Source: Isohypsibius dastychi
Taxonomy: Eukaryota > Tardigrada > Eutardigrada > Parachela > Isohypsibiidae
Direction: 5' to 3'
NCBI GenBank assembly: GCA_034696485.1
Contig: JAQIWT010000572.1
Location: forward strand, 1 to 17,906
DNA length: 17,906 bases
In this document: positions 8,299 to 17,903 of the stretch, in pieces
Numbering within the stretch: the first letter of the stretch is position 1
Layout: every line of letters begins with the position of its first letter
The notes under the pieces: model-generated
Told to the model about the DNA's origin: nothing
The model's input: the letters and a program-made list of their open reading frames with translations, nothing else
Database searches by the model: none
Made by a program: the position numbers and the translations under genes

Positions 8299-8340
8299 TT
8301 ATAAGGGAAATTTTGCAAAGGTTGGGGTTTGAACGGGATT

Positions 8341-11300
8341 TTAATCGCACTCAGGCGACTCGCTCGTAGACGAGCATCCCAAACTTTCTGAAGATTGGTT
8401 TTTACGCAACTTCAGAACCAAACCCCGACTTCCGGTTTTCCAAAACGCTTCATCTCCCACAGATGCGTTCCATCTCACTTCAGGTGCCTGCACATTATCA
8501 CCGAAAATCCTAAAACTGTTCGACTGCCTCAACTGGCACGAATCAGATTTAGGTTTCGAAAACTGAGCCCCAACATCCTTCCTATGCTCCTCGTCCAATT
8601 GTTCAAAAAATCTGATATTCCTTGCCGTCTCACACTCCTGCTGATCAGCTGACTTTTTCCCTCGCCTCTTCTTGGGATTATCTGGGGCAGGGGTATCAGA
8701 GACAGTTGGTGTCGGACCGGGATCAGAGGACCTATCAGGGTTCGCTGGTTTCACAACATTTGAATCGGTTTTCTTACCTGTGTCCGTCGCAGCTGGTGGT
8801 TTCTTCGTTGAAACTTTCGTAGACTTTTTCTTCGCAGCTTCAGATTCCAACACAGATTCCGATGGGTGATCACTGGATATAATTGGATTTTTCGATATTT
8901 CTCCTGGCGATTTGGCTGAATTGAATGACTTTGTCGATTCGACTGACTTGCTCGATCCGGGCTTGTTCTGCTTCTCCCATTCGCCCTTCAGCCTTAGAGT
9001 GCTCCGCCTTGTCTTGCCGAAGATGGTGTCCGCTGACTCGTGGCCAGGCTCCAGTGTCTCGTCTGGTCGTATGTACGGTTTCATCTGGCTAACGTGCACG
9101 TTACGCAAACCTTCTTCGCCGAGTCCATCTACATAGACCGCGTATGAAACTTCGCTTGTTCTTTCCTTGACTCTTCCTGGACCCGTCCAGTTAACACAAA
9201 ATTTTCTGTTCAAACCATCTGGTACCCTGCCGTTCTGTTTTATCAAGACCTCGTCCATTGGATTAAACACTCGGTGAACGCGTTTCTGATCGATACGATC
9301 CTTACTTTTTTCACTGGAAAACTGTGACCTTGCTCGAACTTCGTCATTTAAATGATAGAATATTTCCTGCTGACGCTGAATAATCATATTCGATTTGCAA
9401 GTTTCATTTCCGTCTTTATCGATCTCCGATACCCAGTTATCCAGGGGTATTTTCACATTCTCCCCGTAAGCGACCTTGAATGGCGGATAGCCGGTCGTCC
9501 GATTGGTTTTATGATTGTGGCAGAATCCCATCCATGGGACATACTCATCCCAATTACTTTGATCTTCCCTAATCTGAGCGTATAAATAGTTTTTTACTTC
9601 GCGCATATATCGCTCGACTTGCCCGTTACTTTGCGGGTGCCATGCAGAGCATTTAACATGCTTGACCCCGAGCCATTTGAAGATTTCTTCGAGGGGTTTC
9701 GCGCAGAAGTTCGAACCATTATCAGATGTGATGTAATCAGGCGCGCCATACTGTAAAATTATTTTCCTGGTAATAAAGTCTGCCGTGGTCACGTAATTCA
9801 ACTCTTTGACCGCTTTTATCGCCATCACTCTGGAAAATGCATCAATGCCCACCAGGATGTATGTCATCCCGCTAGCTGAACCCACAAATGGTCCGCAGGC
9901 ATCTATATGCCACCACTGAAATTTTCTGGTGACGCCGGTTGGCACTTGCATGAGTCCAGCTGGTGCCGTTCCTGTTGGTTTTCTTTTCTGGCAAGCATCG
10001 CAAGATTGTACGAAGCGGACTATGTCCGTCACCATGGTTGGCCACCAAACACGATCTCTGGCCGTAATGGCCGTCTGGCAAATACCCTGGTGTCCCCCAA
10101 TTACCGAACTATGGATATCCGTCAAGATTGCTTTTCTTAAAGAATGCGGGACGAACACAACTGGTTGTTCTACATCCTTAGTTCTTCTTATACGGCATAG
10201 GATTTTTTCGATCATCCTGAAGTTCTTCAGCTTCGCTTTTTCCATCTCGGTGGCTGGTGGTTCCGGTATCGCTTTTTCGAGCAACTCGATGAGCCTGCCA
10301 GCTGTTCGGTCTTTTTCCTGAGCATCTCGCCATCCCTTAAAACCTTGCGCTGTCTCACCGAAATGATAGATGATTTTCTTGTTCGCATCACCTTGTTCTT
10401 CCACGATGACCTTTAGCGGGTCCCGTATTTCGGTGTGCAACACAGCATCCCATGCTTTCGGTGCTTTTCGATTTGGTTTCTGGTAAACTATCGGCGTCTT
10501 TTTTGGTTTTTTCTTCCTGTTAAACTGGCGATTCAGTTCGGCCGAATAATCTTCATCTTTGTTCTTGGCCAATGCCTCATCTTCATCAGACGAGTTCTCC
10601 CCTTCCGTTGGCAACTCCTGATCTTCTTCCAGAGCTACCCGCTTCATCAAGAGGTTCGCAAACCCCTTTTCGAATCGACGCCTGGTTCGTTGTCTATCTT
10701 GTTGGCGTTCATTCTCGTCATTGAAGACTTCGTCCGATATTCTTGACCACTGGTCATCCGGTCGATCTTTACCACACTTCCAGATCCAGTACCCCGGGTC
10801 TTCCAACATTTCATTGATGCGTTCTTTGGCAAACCGATCTTCTATCTCTTCCACCGTGTAGCAGAACCTATTCACAAAGTCTTTCCTCAGCCATTTATCG
10901 CTCCTCTCGGTTTTACCGGTGGCATCCCATTCATCCTGGTCACTTTCTGTTTCTGGGATATAGATCTTCAGTCTGGCATGATGCTCTGGTCTCTGTGCCA
11001 GTATCCACTTGATCCGGTATACATCAGGGTCTTTTATGGCTGAAAGGTCATGAGTTTCAACGGTTTGGTCGGCTATCTTGGTCAGGTTCGGTATCTCGGC
11101 GATATCTTCATCGCCTTCTTTTAACGGCTCATCTACCGGGTTTCTGGACAGAGTATCGGCATCTAAATTTAGGTGCCCCGGTTTGTGAACGGTATCAAAT
11201 TGAAATTGGTCAAGAAACAGCTGCCATCGCGCTTGACGGAGGCCTGGTCTCTTCATGTTCTTGAGGGAAGTTAGTGACTGTTGATCTGTCACAACTGTGA

Positions 11301-14300
11301 ACTTTTCGCTCAAACTTTCAAGATAACTTCTAAAGGTTTGAAGCGCATAAACGACAGCCCACAGTTCCAACTCAGGAATTGTCCATTTATCGGCCTGGGA
11401 TGCATTCAACTTCCTTGATGTATACGCGACTGGTCTCCATCCGTTTTCGTGTCGTTGGACTAATACAGCGCCGATTCCTTTGCGCGAGCTATCGCAGCGC
11501 ACCTCGGTTTTCAGGTTCTGATCAAACCTAGCCAAGACTTGGTCTTCCCCTTGCTGGCACATGATATTCTTCAGCTTTTCAAAAGCTTCCGTATGTTGTT
11601 TTTCCCATTGCAAAGGCTTCCGGTCACCAGGCTTGTGGGTTCTATTCAGATCAGTTAGAGGGGTTGCTATTGAGGCAAACCCAGGAATAAACTTGCGGTA
11701 GTACGTACACATGCCGATAAATTCTTGCACTTGTTTCAGGGTCTTTGGTTGAGGGAATTCCTTCATGGCCTTGATCTTAGCCGGGTCCATGCGCATTCCT
11801 TCCTCATCAACTATATGCCCCAAGAAGAAAATCTTCCTCTGTGCAAACATGCACTTTGACAGCTTGATGGTTAACCTAGCATCACGTAGTCTACCCAGCA
11901 CTTTCCTGGTTCGCTCAGTGAGTTCTTCAAAGGTTGATGCGAATATGAGTATGTCATCGATGTATGACATGCACTCGAACCACTTCATTTCGCCAAGTAC
12001 CACATCCATCAGCCGCTGAAAGGTCGCCGGTCCGCCACATAAGCCGAAAGGCAATCTGGTGAATTCATACAAGCCGTCTGGCGTTGTAATTGCCGATTTC
12101 GGTATGTCCGCCTTCCGTATTCTTATCTGGTGAAAACCCTGATTCAGATCTATGCTTGTGAACCAGGTCGCTTTACCAATGGCGTCCAAGATCTGGTCGA
12201 TACGCGGTAGTGGGTATACGTCAGCCTGCGTAATGCTGTTGAGTTTGCGGTAATCGCAGACCATCCGAATGGATCCGTCTTTCTTTTTTACGAAAGAAAC
12301 TGGTGATGCCCATGGTGACCTCGAAGGTTGGAGAATTCCATCCTTCATCAGCTTAGCTATCATCTCCTTTGACATCTGTCTTTTAGGATGAGCCATGTGT
12401 CTTGGTGGTCCGTTCACTGGTTTCGCATCACCGGTTTCGATAAAGTGTTCAATGATTTCGCAGTCCCCAACTGGGTTTTCATCTGTTGGTAACACTTCTG
12501 GGAAATCGGTCATCATTTTCGCAACTTGGTCCTTGAGTTCTTTAGTCAAGGTCTGGGTACCTTCCAGGCGCTTCTTGTTGGCCATCAGACATGAGTCAGC
12601 ATCTTCCGTTATCTGAACGGGACCGGCTTTTAAAAGTCCCTTCAAATTATTCATAAGGTCAACTCCTTTCCTTCTGACTATCATGTCTTCCACATCCGGT
12701 TCTTCTCCCAGCTTGCCGTCTGCCCACCTCTCCATCTGCTTAATGCAGAATTTACAAGTGCAGACTAGCTTATCTTCGTTCTTTTCATTCAAAACCTGAT
12801 CCCAGTATTCCAACTCAAAGTCTCCATCTTCCACCTTCTGAGCCGCTCCAAGTTGTAGACCTGGATTTTCCGATCGTCTCCGTAGGCTCATATTCCTTAT
12901 TCTCATGAAAGAAACGCCTTTCACAAAGTGAAGTACCGATTCGGGAAATGTGAGATCATTTCGATGACATCTCCTGGACATCTTCACATGCAGTGGTCCT
13001 GTGAAGTTTCGCATTTCGCTTCCGAGCTTCACCGCGACCGTGGCGTCACCTAGCGGTTCGATTAAAAATCGTTTACCCACTGTGATCTGCATCAGATTTT
13101 CTTCCAGGCGCCTGCTCAGCATATCGAATTTTCCCATTGGTATTTTATGGGCCTTGGCTTTTGCCGGTTCCTGTATGACCTCATCTTGGTCTTTCTTTTT
13201 CTTGGTCTTCTTTCGAACATGTTTGCGGTAGAATTTCCTGGCTAACTCGCGATGCTCTGGTGTGACCTTTACCACTGGTGACAAGTAGCTAGTTGGAATC
13301 CATCCTTCTTCCATATCGCTCATTGCCAATGTCCACCCCGGGTTCTTGACGTGTTCGCCGATTAAGGTTGTGCTATGGATAGAGTCTGGTTTTATCACAA
13401 TCAAAGCTTGTCCTGCTTCTGCTGTGATCTCTGCGGGATCTCTGGCGTTGAACTGCCAGTTTGTTGTTACCAACTTCCCTTTATCCCAGATATTTTCATC
13501 CCATACTGGCGCTCCTGACCCTTGGTCTTCTGCCGGTAACACCTTCCCTTCTTTCGTTATTCTTTCGGGTGTTTCAGGTGGGGTATTCTTGTCGATGTTT
13601 TCCTGCCAGGTTTTAACAAGTTCATATCCAAAGACCTTCTCTTCATCGTCGGCTTCGTTATAAACGGTGCTGATGTACTCGTTCTCATCCATCTTGGGTG
13701 AGACTGTCTTGAACCACATCGGGATATAATTTTCGAAGCGATCCAGGAACCATTCGCCGCCATCATCTTGGTCGTCGTTCTCGAGATCTTCTAGCCTGTA
13801 AACCTCTCTTTCACCTGTCTCTATGACCTTTCGATTATTCTGACAGTTATATTCTCGCTTGCTTGCCAGAGCCTCGGCTCTACTTCCCAGCATGCTAGCG
13901 ACTTCTGTCCTGATTTTCCCGGTCAACGGATCGGTTTGTACGAGCTGAATCTCTTTCTGGAGGAAATAAAATGTCATGTCCTTTCCTAACATGAAATCGA
14001 TACCGATGAAGATGTATGGTCCAGATTTTATTGATTCTAACATGAATTTGTGCCGATAAACGATAGAACCGATTGACACATTCACTTCCGAAAACTTCAT
14101 AGGTAGAACTCTTCTTTCACCGAAACAAGATGAGATCGAATAGACTCCAAACCTCTCAGTATCAATATCCTCAATTCGAAACTTATGGTGAGTTGCATCT
14201 TCCATCGACATTGTTGAGAGGGTCGCACCGGTATCGAAGATTGCTTTCTGCGGGATGCCGTTGACCTTCACGTCGAAAATCATGGCCCCCTTGTATTCTT

Positions 14301-15456
14301 CCGGGATGAGCGATCCTTTGGATTCTCCTACCACTCCGCATTGTAGCTTTTGGATCACCTGCTCACTACGTGTAGGCTTCTTTGGTTTTCCGGCTAACTT
14401 TGCTTTTATCCGATCTTCCGGATAATCATTTCTTTCCAAATCCTTGACCGGATGAAGCAGCCTTTTCTTTTTCTTGGGTCCACTTGTCACGTCAGGTTTA
14501 CATTCCTCCATCTTTGATGTGGCTACCACCGTGTGTTCTGGCTTGGCATGGCTTGCTGGTGGTTTGCTTTTTGGTTCAATCTCGCCTGTAAGCATACAAA
14601 CTCCAAACTCGTGAGCGCTTAGGAAATCAAGACCAAGTGTTATATGGTCTTCCAACGATGGCAGGACATAAAAGGTGAACATCTTACAGATATATCCCTG
14701 AACGTTTCCTTTGCCATGAGTCATTCCAATTTCAACTTCACAAGTTGTGGCATTCATGACATGATGTTTTCCGGTGTAATCGAACACTTCCACTTGTTCT
14801 TCCGGGTGCTCGAAGATCTTCCATTTGTACTGCTTCACTATATGCAAAGGAATCACTGAAAAAGTTGAGCTGGTCACCATTCGAGCGTCGAACTCCTTAC
14901 CATTTATCACTACAGACAGGTATTCCCTTTTCTGCATGAGTGGAATTTTAGGAGCTGGCGGAAGTTTCTTGATGGCTTCTTTTACTTCCGGACTAGCTTC
15001 GTTCGGTTTGATGGGTCTGACTACGCTCAGCTTCCTCGGTGCCATTGGATTGGTTACGATTTTCTGCGTCATTGATTCGTAGAAACCTCCGCTGCCATCC
15101 AGTTCCTCTCCGTTTTCCGTGGTGACCTTTAGGTTGTCGATCTTCTGACCTATCGCTTCTTTGGTCTCCCCACATTTCTGGAATCGGTTGTAGAAATTGG
15201 TTTTATGTTCGATTTCTGTGGCAGCGCTATTTACCTCGACTGGTCCTTCATTATTATCGCCATTTCCAACGTCCGAATCTGACGAATCCCAGATGTTGGA
15301 ATGACTAGTGGACGTATCTGAGTCTTGGATCGGTGGTGTTTTCGGGTCTCCTTTAGGCTTTGAAATACGAGGGATTCTTTCTCTCCAGTCGGTTTCACCC
15401 TCTTGAACCGACCTTAGGAGTTTTTTGCCGACTTGGACTTGCTCTTCACATACCAT
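8341..15456 (-). CDS. pol: Pol polyprotein of a Ty3/gypsy-like LTR retrotransposon
   Basis: An open frame of 2371 codons, probably made as Gag-Pol by -1 frameshifting at 15420-15426, though it also starts with an ATG at 15456. Domains in order: a retropepsin-like fold without catalytic Asp (about 179-293, VTSS where DTGA belongs); a retropepsin with DTGA at 408-411 and IGIDF near 484-488 (about 392-506); an SH3-like segment (about 680-728); reverse transcriptase (about 1000-1290, YIDD at 1165-1168); RNase H (Asp1322, an ELEL motif, a TDQQ motif and Asp1432); an extra charged region (about 1440-1710); integrase with an HHCC finger starting at His1782 and Asp1852, Asp1912, Glu1948 (35 residues between the last two); a GPY/F-like module near 2088; and a 250-residue Ser/Lys/Pro-rich tail. 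It is about twice the usual length of gypsy Pol. All catalytic residues of RT, RNase H and integrase appear intact, and no chromodomain is seen. Confidence 0.95.
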   Translation of the reverse strand: MVCEEQVQVGKKLLRSVQEGETDWRERIPRISKPKGDPKTPPIQDSDTSTSHSNIWDSSDSDVGNGDNNEGPVEVNSAATEIEHKTNFYNRFQKCGETKEAIGQKIDNLKVTTENGEELDGSGGFYESMTQKIVTNPMAPRKLSVVRPIKPNEASPEVKEAIKKLPPAPKIPLMQKREYLSVVINGKEFDARMVTSSTFSVIPLHIVKQYKWKIFEHPEEQVEVFDYTGKHHVMNATTCEVEIGMTHGKGNVQGYICKMFTFYVLPSLEDHITLGLDFLSAHEFGVCMLTGEIEPKSKPPASHAKPEHTVVATSKMEECKPDVTSGPKKKKRLLHPVKDLERNDYPEDRIKAKLAGKPKKPTRSEQVIQKLQCGVVGESKGSLIPEEYKGAMIFDVKVNGIPQKAIFDTGATLSTMSMEDATHHKFRIEDIDTERFGVYSISSCFGERRVLPMKFSEVNVSIGSIVYRHKFMLESIKSGPYIFIGIDFMLGKDMTFYFLQKEIQLVQTDPLTGKIRTEVASMLGSRAEALASKREYNCQNNRKVIETGEREVYRLEDLENDDQDDGGEWFLDRFENYIPMWFKTVSPKMDENEYISTVYNEADDEEKVFGYELVKTWQENIDKNTPPETPERITKEGKVLPAEDQGSGAPVWDENIWDKGKLVTTNWQFNARDPAEITAEAGQALIVIKPDSIHSTTLIGEHVKNPGWTLAMSDMEEGWIPTSYLSPVVKVTPEHRELARKFYRKHVRKKTKKKKDQDEVIQEPAKAKAHKIPMGKFDMLSRRLEENLMQITVGKRFLIEPLGDATVAVKLGSEMRNFTGPLHVKMSRRCHRNDLTFPESVLHFVKGVSFMRIRNMSLRRRSENPGLQLGAAQKVEDGDFELEYWDQVLNEKNEDKLVCTCKFCIKQMERWADGKLGEEPDVEDMIVRRKGVDLMNNLKGLLKAGPVQITEDADSCLMANKKRLEGTQTLTKELKDQVAKMMTDFPEVLPTDENPVGDCEIIEHFIETGDAKPVNGPPRHMAHPKRQMSKEMIAKLMKDGILQPSRSPWASPVSFVKKKDGSIRMVCDYRKLNSITQADVYPLPRIDQILDAIGKATWFTSIDLNQGFHQIRIRKADIPKSAITTPDGLYEFTRLPFGLCGGPATFQRLMDVVLGEMKWFECMSYIDDILIFASTFEELTERTRKVLGRLRDARLTIKLSKCMFAQRKIFFLGHIVDEEGMRMDPAKIKAMKEFPQPKTLKQVQEFIGMCTYYRKFIPGFASIATPLTDLNRTHKPGDRKPLQWEKQHTEAFEKLKNIMCQQGEDQVLARFDQNLKTEVRCDSSRKGIGAVLVQRHENGWRPVAYTSRKLNASQADKWTIPELELWAVVYALQTFRSYLESLSEKFTVVTDQQSLTSLKNMKRPGLRQARWQLFLDQFQFDTVHKPGHLNLDADTLSRNPVDEPLKEGDEDIAEIPNLTKIADQTVETHDLSAIKDPDVYRIKWILAQRPEHHARLKIYIPETESDQDEWDATGKTERSDKWLRKDFVNRFCYTVEEIEDRFAKERINEMLEDPGYWIWKCGKDRPDDQWSRISDEVFNDENERQQDRQRTRRRFEKGFANLLMKRVALEEDQELPTEGENSSDEDEALAKNKDEDYSAELNRQFNRKKKPKKTPIVYQKPNRKAPKAWDAVLHTEIRDPLKVIVEEQGDANKKIIYHFGETAQGFKGWRDAQEKDRTAGRLIELLEKAIPEPPATEMEKAKLKNFRMIEKILCRIRRTKDVEQPVVFVPHSLRKAILTDIHSSVIGGHQGICQTAITARDRVWWPTMVTDIVRFVQSCDACQKRKPTGTAPAGLMQVPTGVTRKFQWWHIDACGPFVGSASGMTYILVGIDAFSRVMAIKAVKELNYVTTADFITRKIILQYGAPDYITSDNGSNFCAKPLEEIFKWLGVKHVKCSAWHPQSNGQVERYMREVKNYLYAQIREDQSNWDEYVPWMGFCHNHKTNRTTGYPPFKVAYGENVKIPLDNWVSEIDKDGNETCKSNMIIQRQQEIFYHLNDEVRARSQFSSEKSKDRIDQKRVHRVFNPMDEVLIKQNGRVPDGLNRKFCVNWTGPGRVKERTSEVSYAVYVDGLGEEGLRNVHVSQMKPYIRPDETLEPGHESADTIFGKTRRSTLRLKGEWEKQNKPGSSKSVESTKSFNSAKSPGEISKNPIISSDHPSESVLESEAAKKKSTKVSTKKPPAATDTGKKTDSNVVKPANPDRSSDPGPTPTVSDTPAPDNPKKRRGKKSADQQECETARNIRFFEQLDEEHRKDVGAQFSKPKSDSCQLRQSNSFRIFGDNVQAPEVRWNASVGDEAFWKTGSRGLVLKLRKNQSSESLGCSSTSESPECD
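15369..15426 (-). promoter_or_regulatory. -1 ribosomal frameshift signal: slippery site plus H-type pseudoknot
   Basis: On the minus strand A AAA AAC (15426-15420) sits in the Gag frame, two codons before the Gag stop (TAA at 15414-15416). After a 7-nt spacer comes stem 1, GTCGGTT (15412-15406) with AACCGAC (15394-15388), a perfect 7 bp. The 11-nt loop contains GAGGG (15402-15398), which pairs with CCCTC (15373-15369) downstream. Loop lengths are 3, 3 and 14 nt. A -1 slip gives exactly the Pol frame (CTC CTA AGG). All pairings were checked by eye. Confidence 0.85.
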
Positions 15457-17903
15457 TCCTGGAAGATTTGATGGATTTGTCTTCCGGGGTGATATCTTTC
15501 CTCAGTCTTGGGCGTTTTGGTGGCCTTCTCGCACTTCTGGTCCTTAAACGCATGACCATGTTCGAGACATGCTGAGCAGAACTGCTCACCTGCAAACTGC
15601 CAGTTCGTCAACGCGTTTTCAGCCCACTTTGGATCCGTTCGAGGGATGAAGTTTCGGGGTCGGTTCACTCCGTTGGGTGTTCTTGACCTCCCTCTCCATG
15701 TGCTCTGTGAGCTGCTTCTTCCCCTTGATTCCTTTCGCGGGTTCTTACAGTCCTGCTTAAGATGACCAGGTTCGTCGCAATTATAGCAGTTCCCTTTGAA
15801 CTCCCTCTTGGTCTCGGTGCTGCCACCTGCTGGGCTTGCGTCTTTCTGATTGTTCTGAAAGGTCACCGATGAATTTTTTGATGATCTCACTTCCGATCTC
15901 AATTCCGCGAACAGACCTGATAGCTCTTTTCGAATATCGGATTTCTCATCATTCGTGACTTCCGCGCTTCCGGAAAACTTGTTGACTTCCATTTCCGGTC
16001 TATTCCACCGTCTGGATTCACCGAAGAGGTTTATTTCCGGTGGTCTCTTTGCCGCACTACCTGCCGGTTTGGCAATCAATTTCCGCTCTTCATGATCTTT
16101 CGTTCTCCACAGCTCATACCATCCTGTCAGCTCAATCTGAAATTCAGCGATTGTTTGAATAGGGTATCTATCAGTTCTCAACTTCTCATACATTTTGAAC
16201 ATACTTGATGCTCCTTGGAGAAGTTTTTCCACTTTCTGAGGTTCCGTTATACCCAATCCCGCTCTCTGCATCAAGATTGTCTTCTTCGAGACGTATGCTG
16301 CGGCGTTTTCGAATTCCGGATAGTAATGATAATCGTTAACGATCCGTTCCCACATGTGCGGTTTCATAGTTACAGGGAATTTCTCGATCAGCCAATTTCC
16401 CATGACCTCGAACGAATAGTCCTGTTCCCAGCCAGCTTCTGCTTCCAAAAACAGGCTTCTCGCGAATCCTTCCATGGCATTCGCCATCATGTTTATCATT
16501 TCTCTTTCCGTGAAGCCGTTTGCAGATCGGGCGTTGCTGCAAGCCACCATCCATTTGGTCACATCCTCCTCCGGATCTCCTCTAAATATTGGTGGTTTTC
16601 TCAGGAGGTCTTTTGGCAAGTACCGCCGAATTTCGGGCCGACTCACTCTACTGGTTCTTGACCGCTCCGATTTGGCGACCGATGACTTCTCTGATGGTTC
16701 ACGGCGATTGTCGCGTCCTTCTGTTTGCTGGTCGTCTTCGTGCATCCGGGGTCTTCCGCCTTGATTTTCGTAATTCGGCTTATTGGCTGTCTGCTCTCTT
16801 CGACGTCCACCAGCTGGTTCATTTACCCTTGGTTTTCCGTTGGATTTGTTGTCTTCCGGCAACGGAAATCGAGCGTCTTGGTTCACCTTTCTTTGTTGAC
16901 TTGCAGCCCATTTTTCCCGTTCTTCAGTATTCGGCTCGTTTATCCTTCTGCTCAGCCGTCCGTTTGGTTCTGGATCCCCTGGCTCTTTCAGAAGTGAACT
17001 ACCGATCTTGATGGAGTCAGATTCCCGTGTCGATGACTCATAACCTGGGTCCCCACGAAACAGCTCTGTAACAGAATTCGTATCTGGGTTAACCTTTTTA
17101 TTTCTCATCGTTGGTTCGGCTCCCATCATTCTTACAAACATTCGCTGGTTTTCCACGTAGCCTTCGACTCCACTCCATGAAGTACTATTCCGCAGTGGTC
17201 TGCAATCATGTTTCTGCTTATTAGCGTCAGCAATGATTTTTTCAATTGTCTTACCACCGGAAGTTGTTTGACTTCTTCTGTAAGTGGTTTCCGTTAAGAC
17301 TTGCGATGCGTCATCCGCGACTGCAGTTCTCTGGCTTCCGCCATAACTCAGCGGGTCCTTCGCCTTCAGTTTTTCCATGAATTCGTCAACCGTCTTGGTC
17401 TTCCTCACTTCCGGTTGGTCATTCTTGTGCGATCTGCTTGGTTCGGGTTTTTTGGTCGTTGGTTCCGCTCTCGCTGATCTTTGGCTGGTTTCTTCCCGCT
17501 TTTCTGGCACTTTGGTGTTTGCCTTTGAGCTGCCTGCATCGCTGACCACTTCCGGTCGTTTGGAATTTGGTCTTGGCTTCCGGTCTTTTTCCGAACCACT
17601 TATCTTCGAGCTGGCTTCTTTCGGCTTCATGTCTTCTTTGCCAGAAGTTGGGTCAGTTGTTCCCCACCCGCCTTTTCTCGGCGCGTTCTCCGCTGTTTTC
17701 CTGTTAACTTCAGAAGCTGTATAGGTTACTGGTGGTTGTCTTACTGGACTGACCTTTTGAATTTTCTGTCCATCCACTATTCCTCTGTCAGCTAATCTGA
17801 GTTCTCTGGCTTTCGTTTCCAGTATGTTGTGCGAATTCCAAGCAGATAACATGTCTCCTTTGATGATCGTCAGTTCTCTCTTTTTTTCACTGATTTCTTT
17901 CAT
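15414..17903 (-). CDS. gag: Gag polyprotein, cut by the window edge
   Basis: At least 829 aa from the first visible ATG at 17903. The frame is still open to the window end, so the true start may lie outside. Residues 1 to about 430 are low-complexity, rich in Lys, Arg, Glu, Ser and Pro, probably disordered. About 430-610 is a capsid-like domain with PIFRGDPEEDVTKWM and a helical, Trp-containing segment typical of the Retrotrans_gag family. A CCHC knuckle (Cys706, Cys709, His714, Cys719) should bind RNA, followed by an Arg/Ser-rich linker. A second Cys/His cluster at 776-791 has spacing C-x2-C-x4-H-x6-C, longer than a standard knuckle. The stop overlaps pol by 43 nt at the frameshift signal. 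Gag would form the particle that packages element RNA. Confidence 0.9.
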   Translation of the reverse strand: MKEISEKKRELTIIKGDMLSAWNSHNILETKARELRLADRGIVDGQKIQKVSPVRQPPVTYTASEVNRKTAENAPRKGGWGTTDPTSGKEDMKPKEASSKISGSEKDRKPRPNSKRPEVVSDAGSSKANTKVPEKREETSQRSARAEPTTKKPEPSRSHKNDQPEVRKTKTVDEFMEKLKAKDPLSYGGSQRTAVADDASQVLTETTYRRSQTTSGGKTIEKIIADANKQKHDCRPLRNSTSWSGVEGYVENQRMFVRMMGAEPTMRNKKVNPDTNSVTELFRGDPGYESSTRESDSIKIGSSLLKEPGDPEPNGRLSRRINEPNTEEREKWAASQQRKVNQDARFPLPEDNKSNGKPRVNEPAGGRRREQTANKPNYENQGGRPRMHEDDQQTEGRDNRREPSEKSSVAKSERSRTSRVSRPEIRRYLPKDLLRKPPIFRGDPEEDVTKWMVACSNARSANGFTEREMINMMANAMEGFARSLFLEAEAGWEQDYSFEVMGNWLIEKFPVTMKPHMWERIVNDYHYYPEFENAAAYVSKKTILMQRAGLGITEPQKVEKLLQGASSMFKMYEKLRTDRYPIQTIAEFQIELTGWYELWRTKDHEERKLIAKPAGSAAKRPPEINLFGESRRWNRPEMEVNKFSGSAEVTNDEKSDIRKELSGLFAELRSEVRSSKNSSVTFQNNQKDASPAGGSTETKREFKGNCYNCDEPGHLKQDCKNPRKESRGRSSSQSTWRGRSRTPNGVNRPRNFIPRTDPKWAENALTNWQFAGEQFCSACLEHGHAFKDQKCEKATKTPKTEERYHPGRQIHQIFQEWYVKSKSKSAKNS

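Noticed and set aside
7750-8340. The post-pol gap as the 3' LTR itself
   Set aside because: It has a TATA-like word and AATAAA, but no polypurine tract before it and no TG/CA ends. The hairpin array is better described as internal repeats. It cannot be fully excluded without the 5' LTR.
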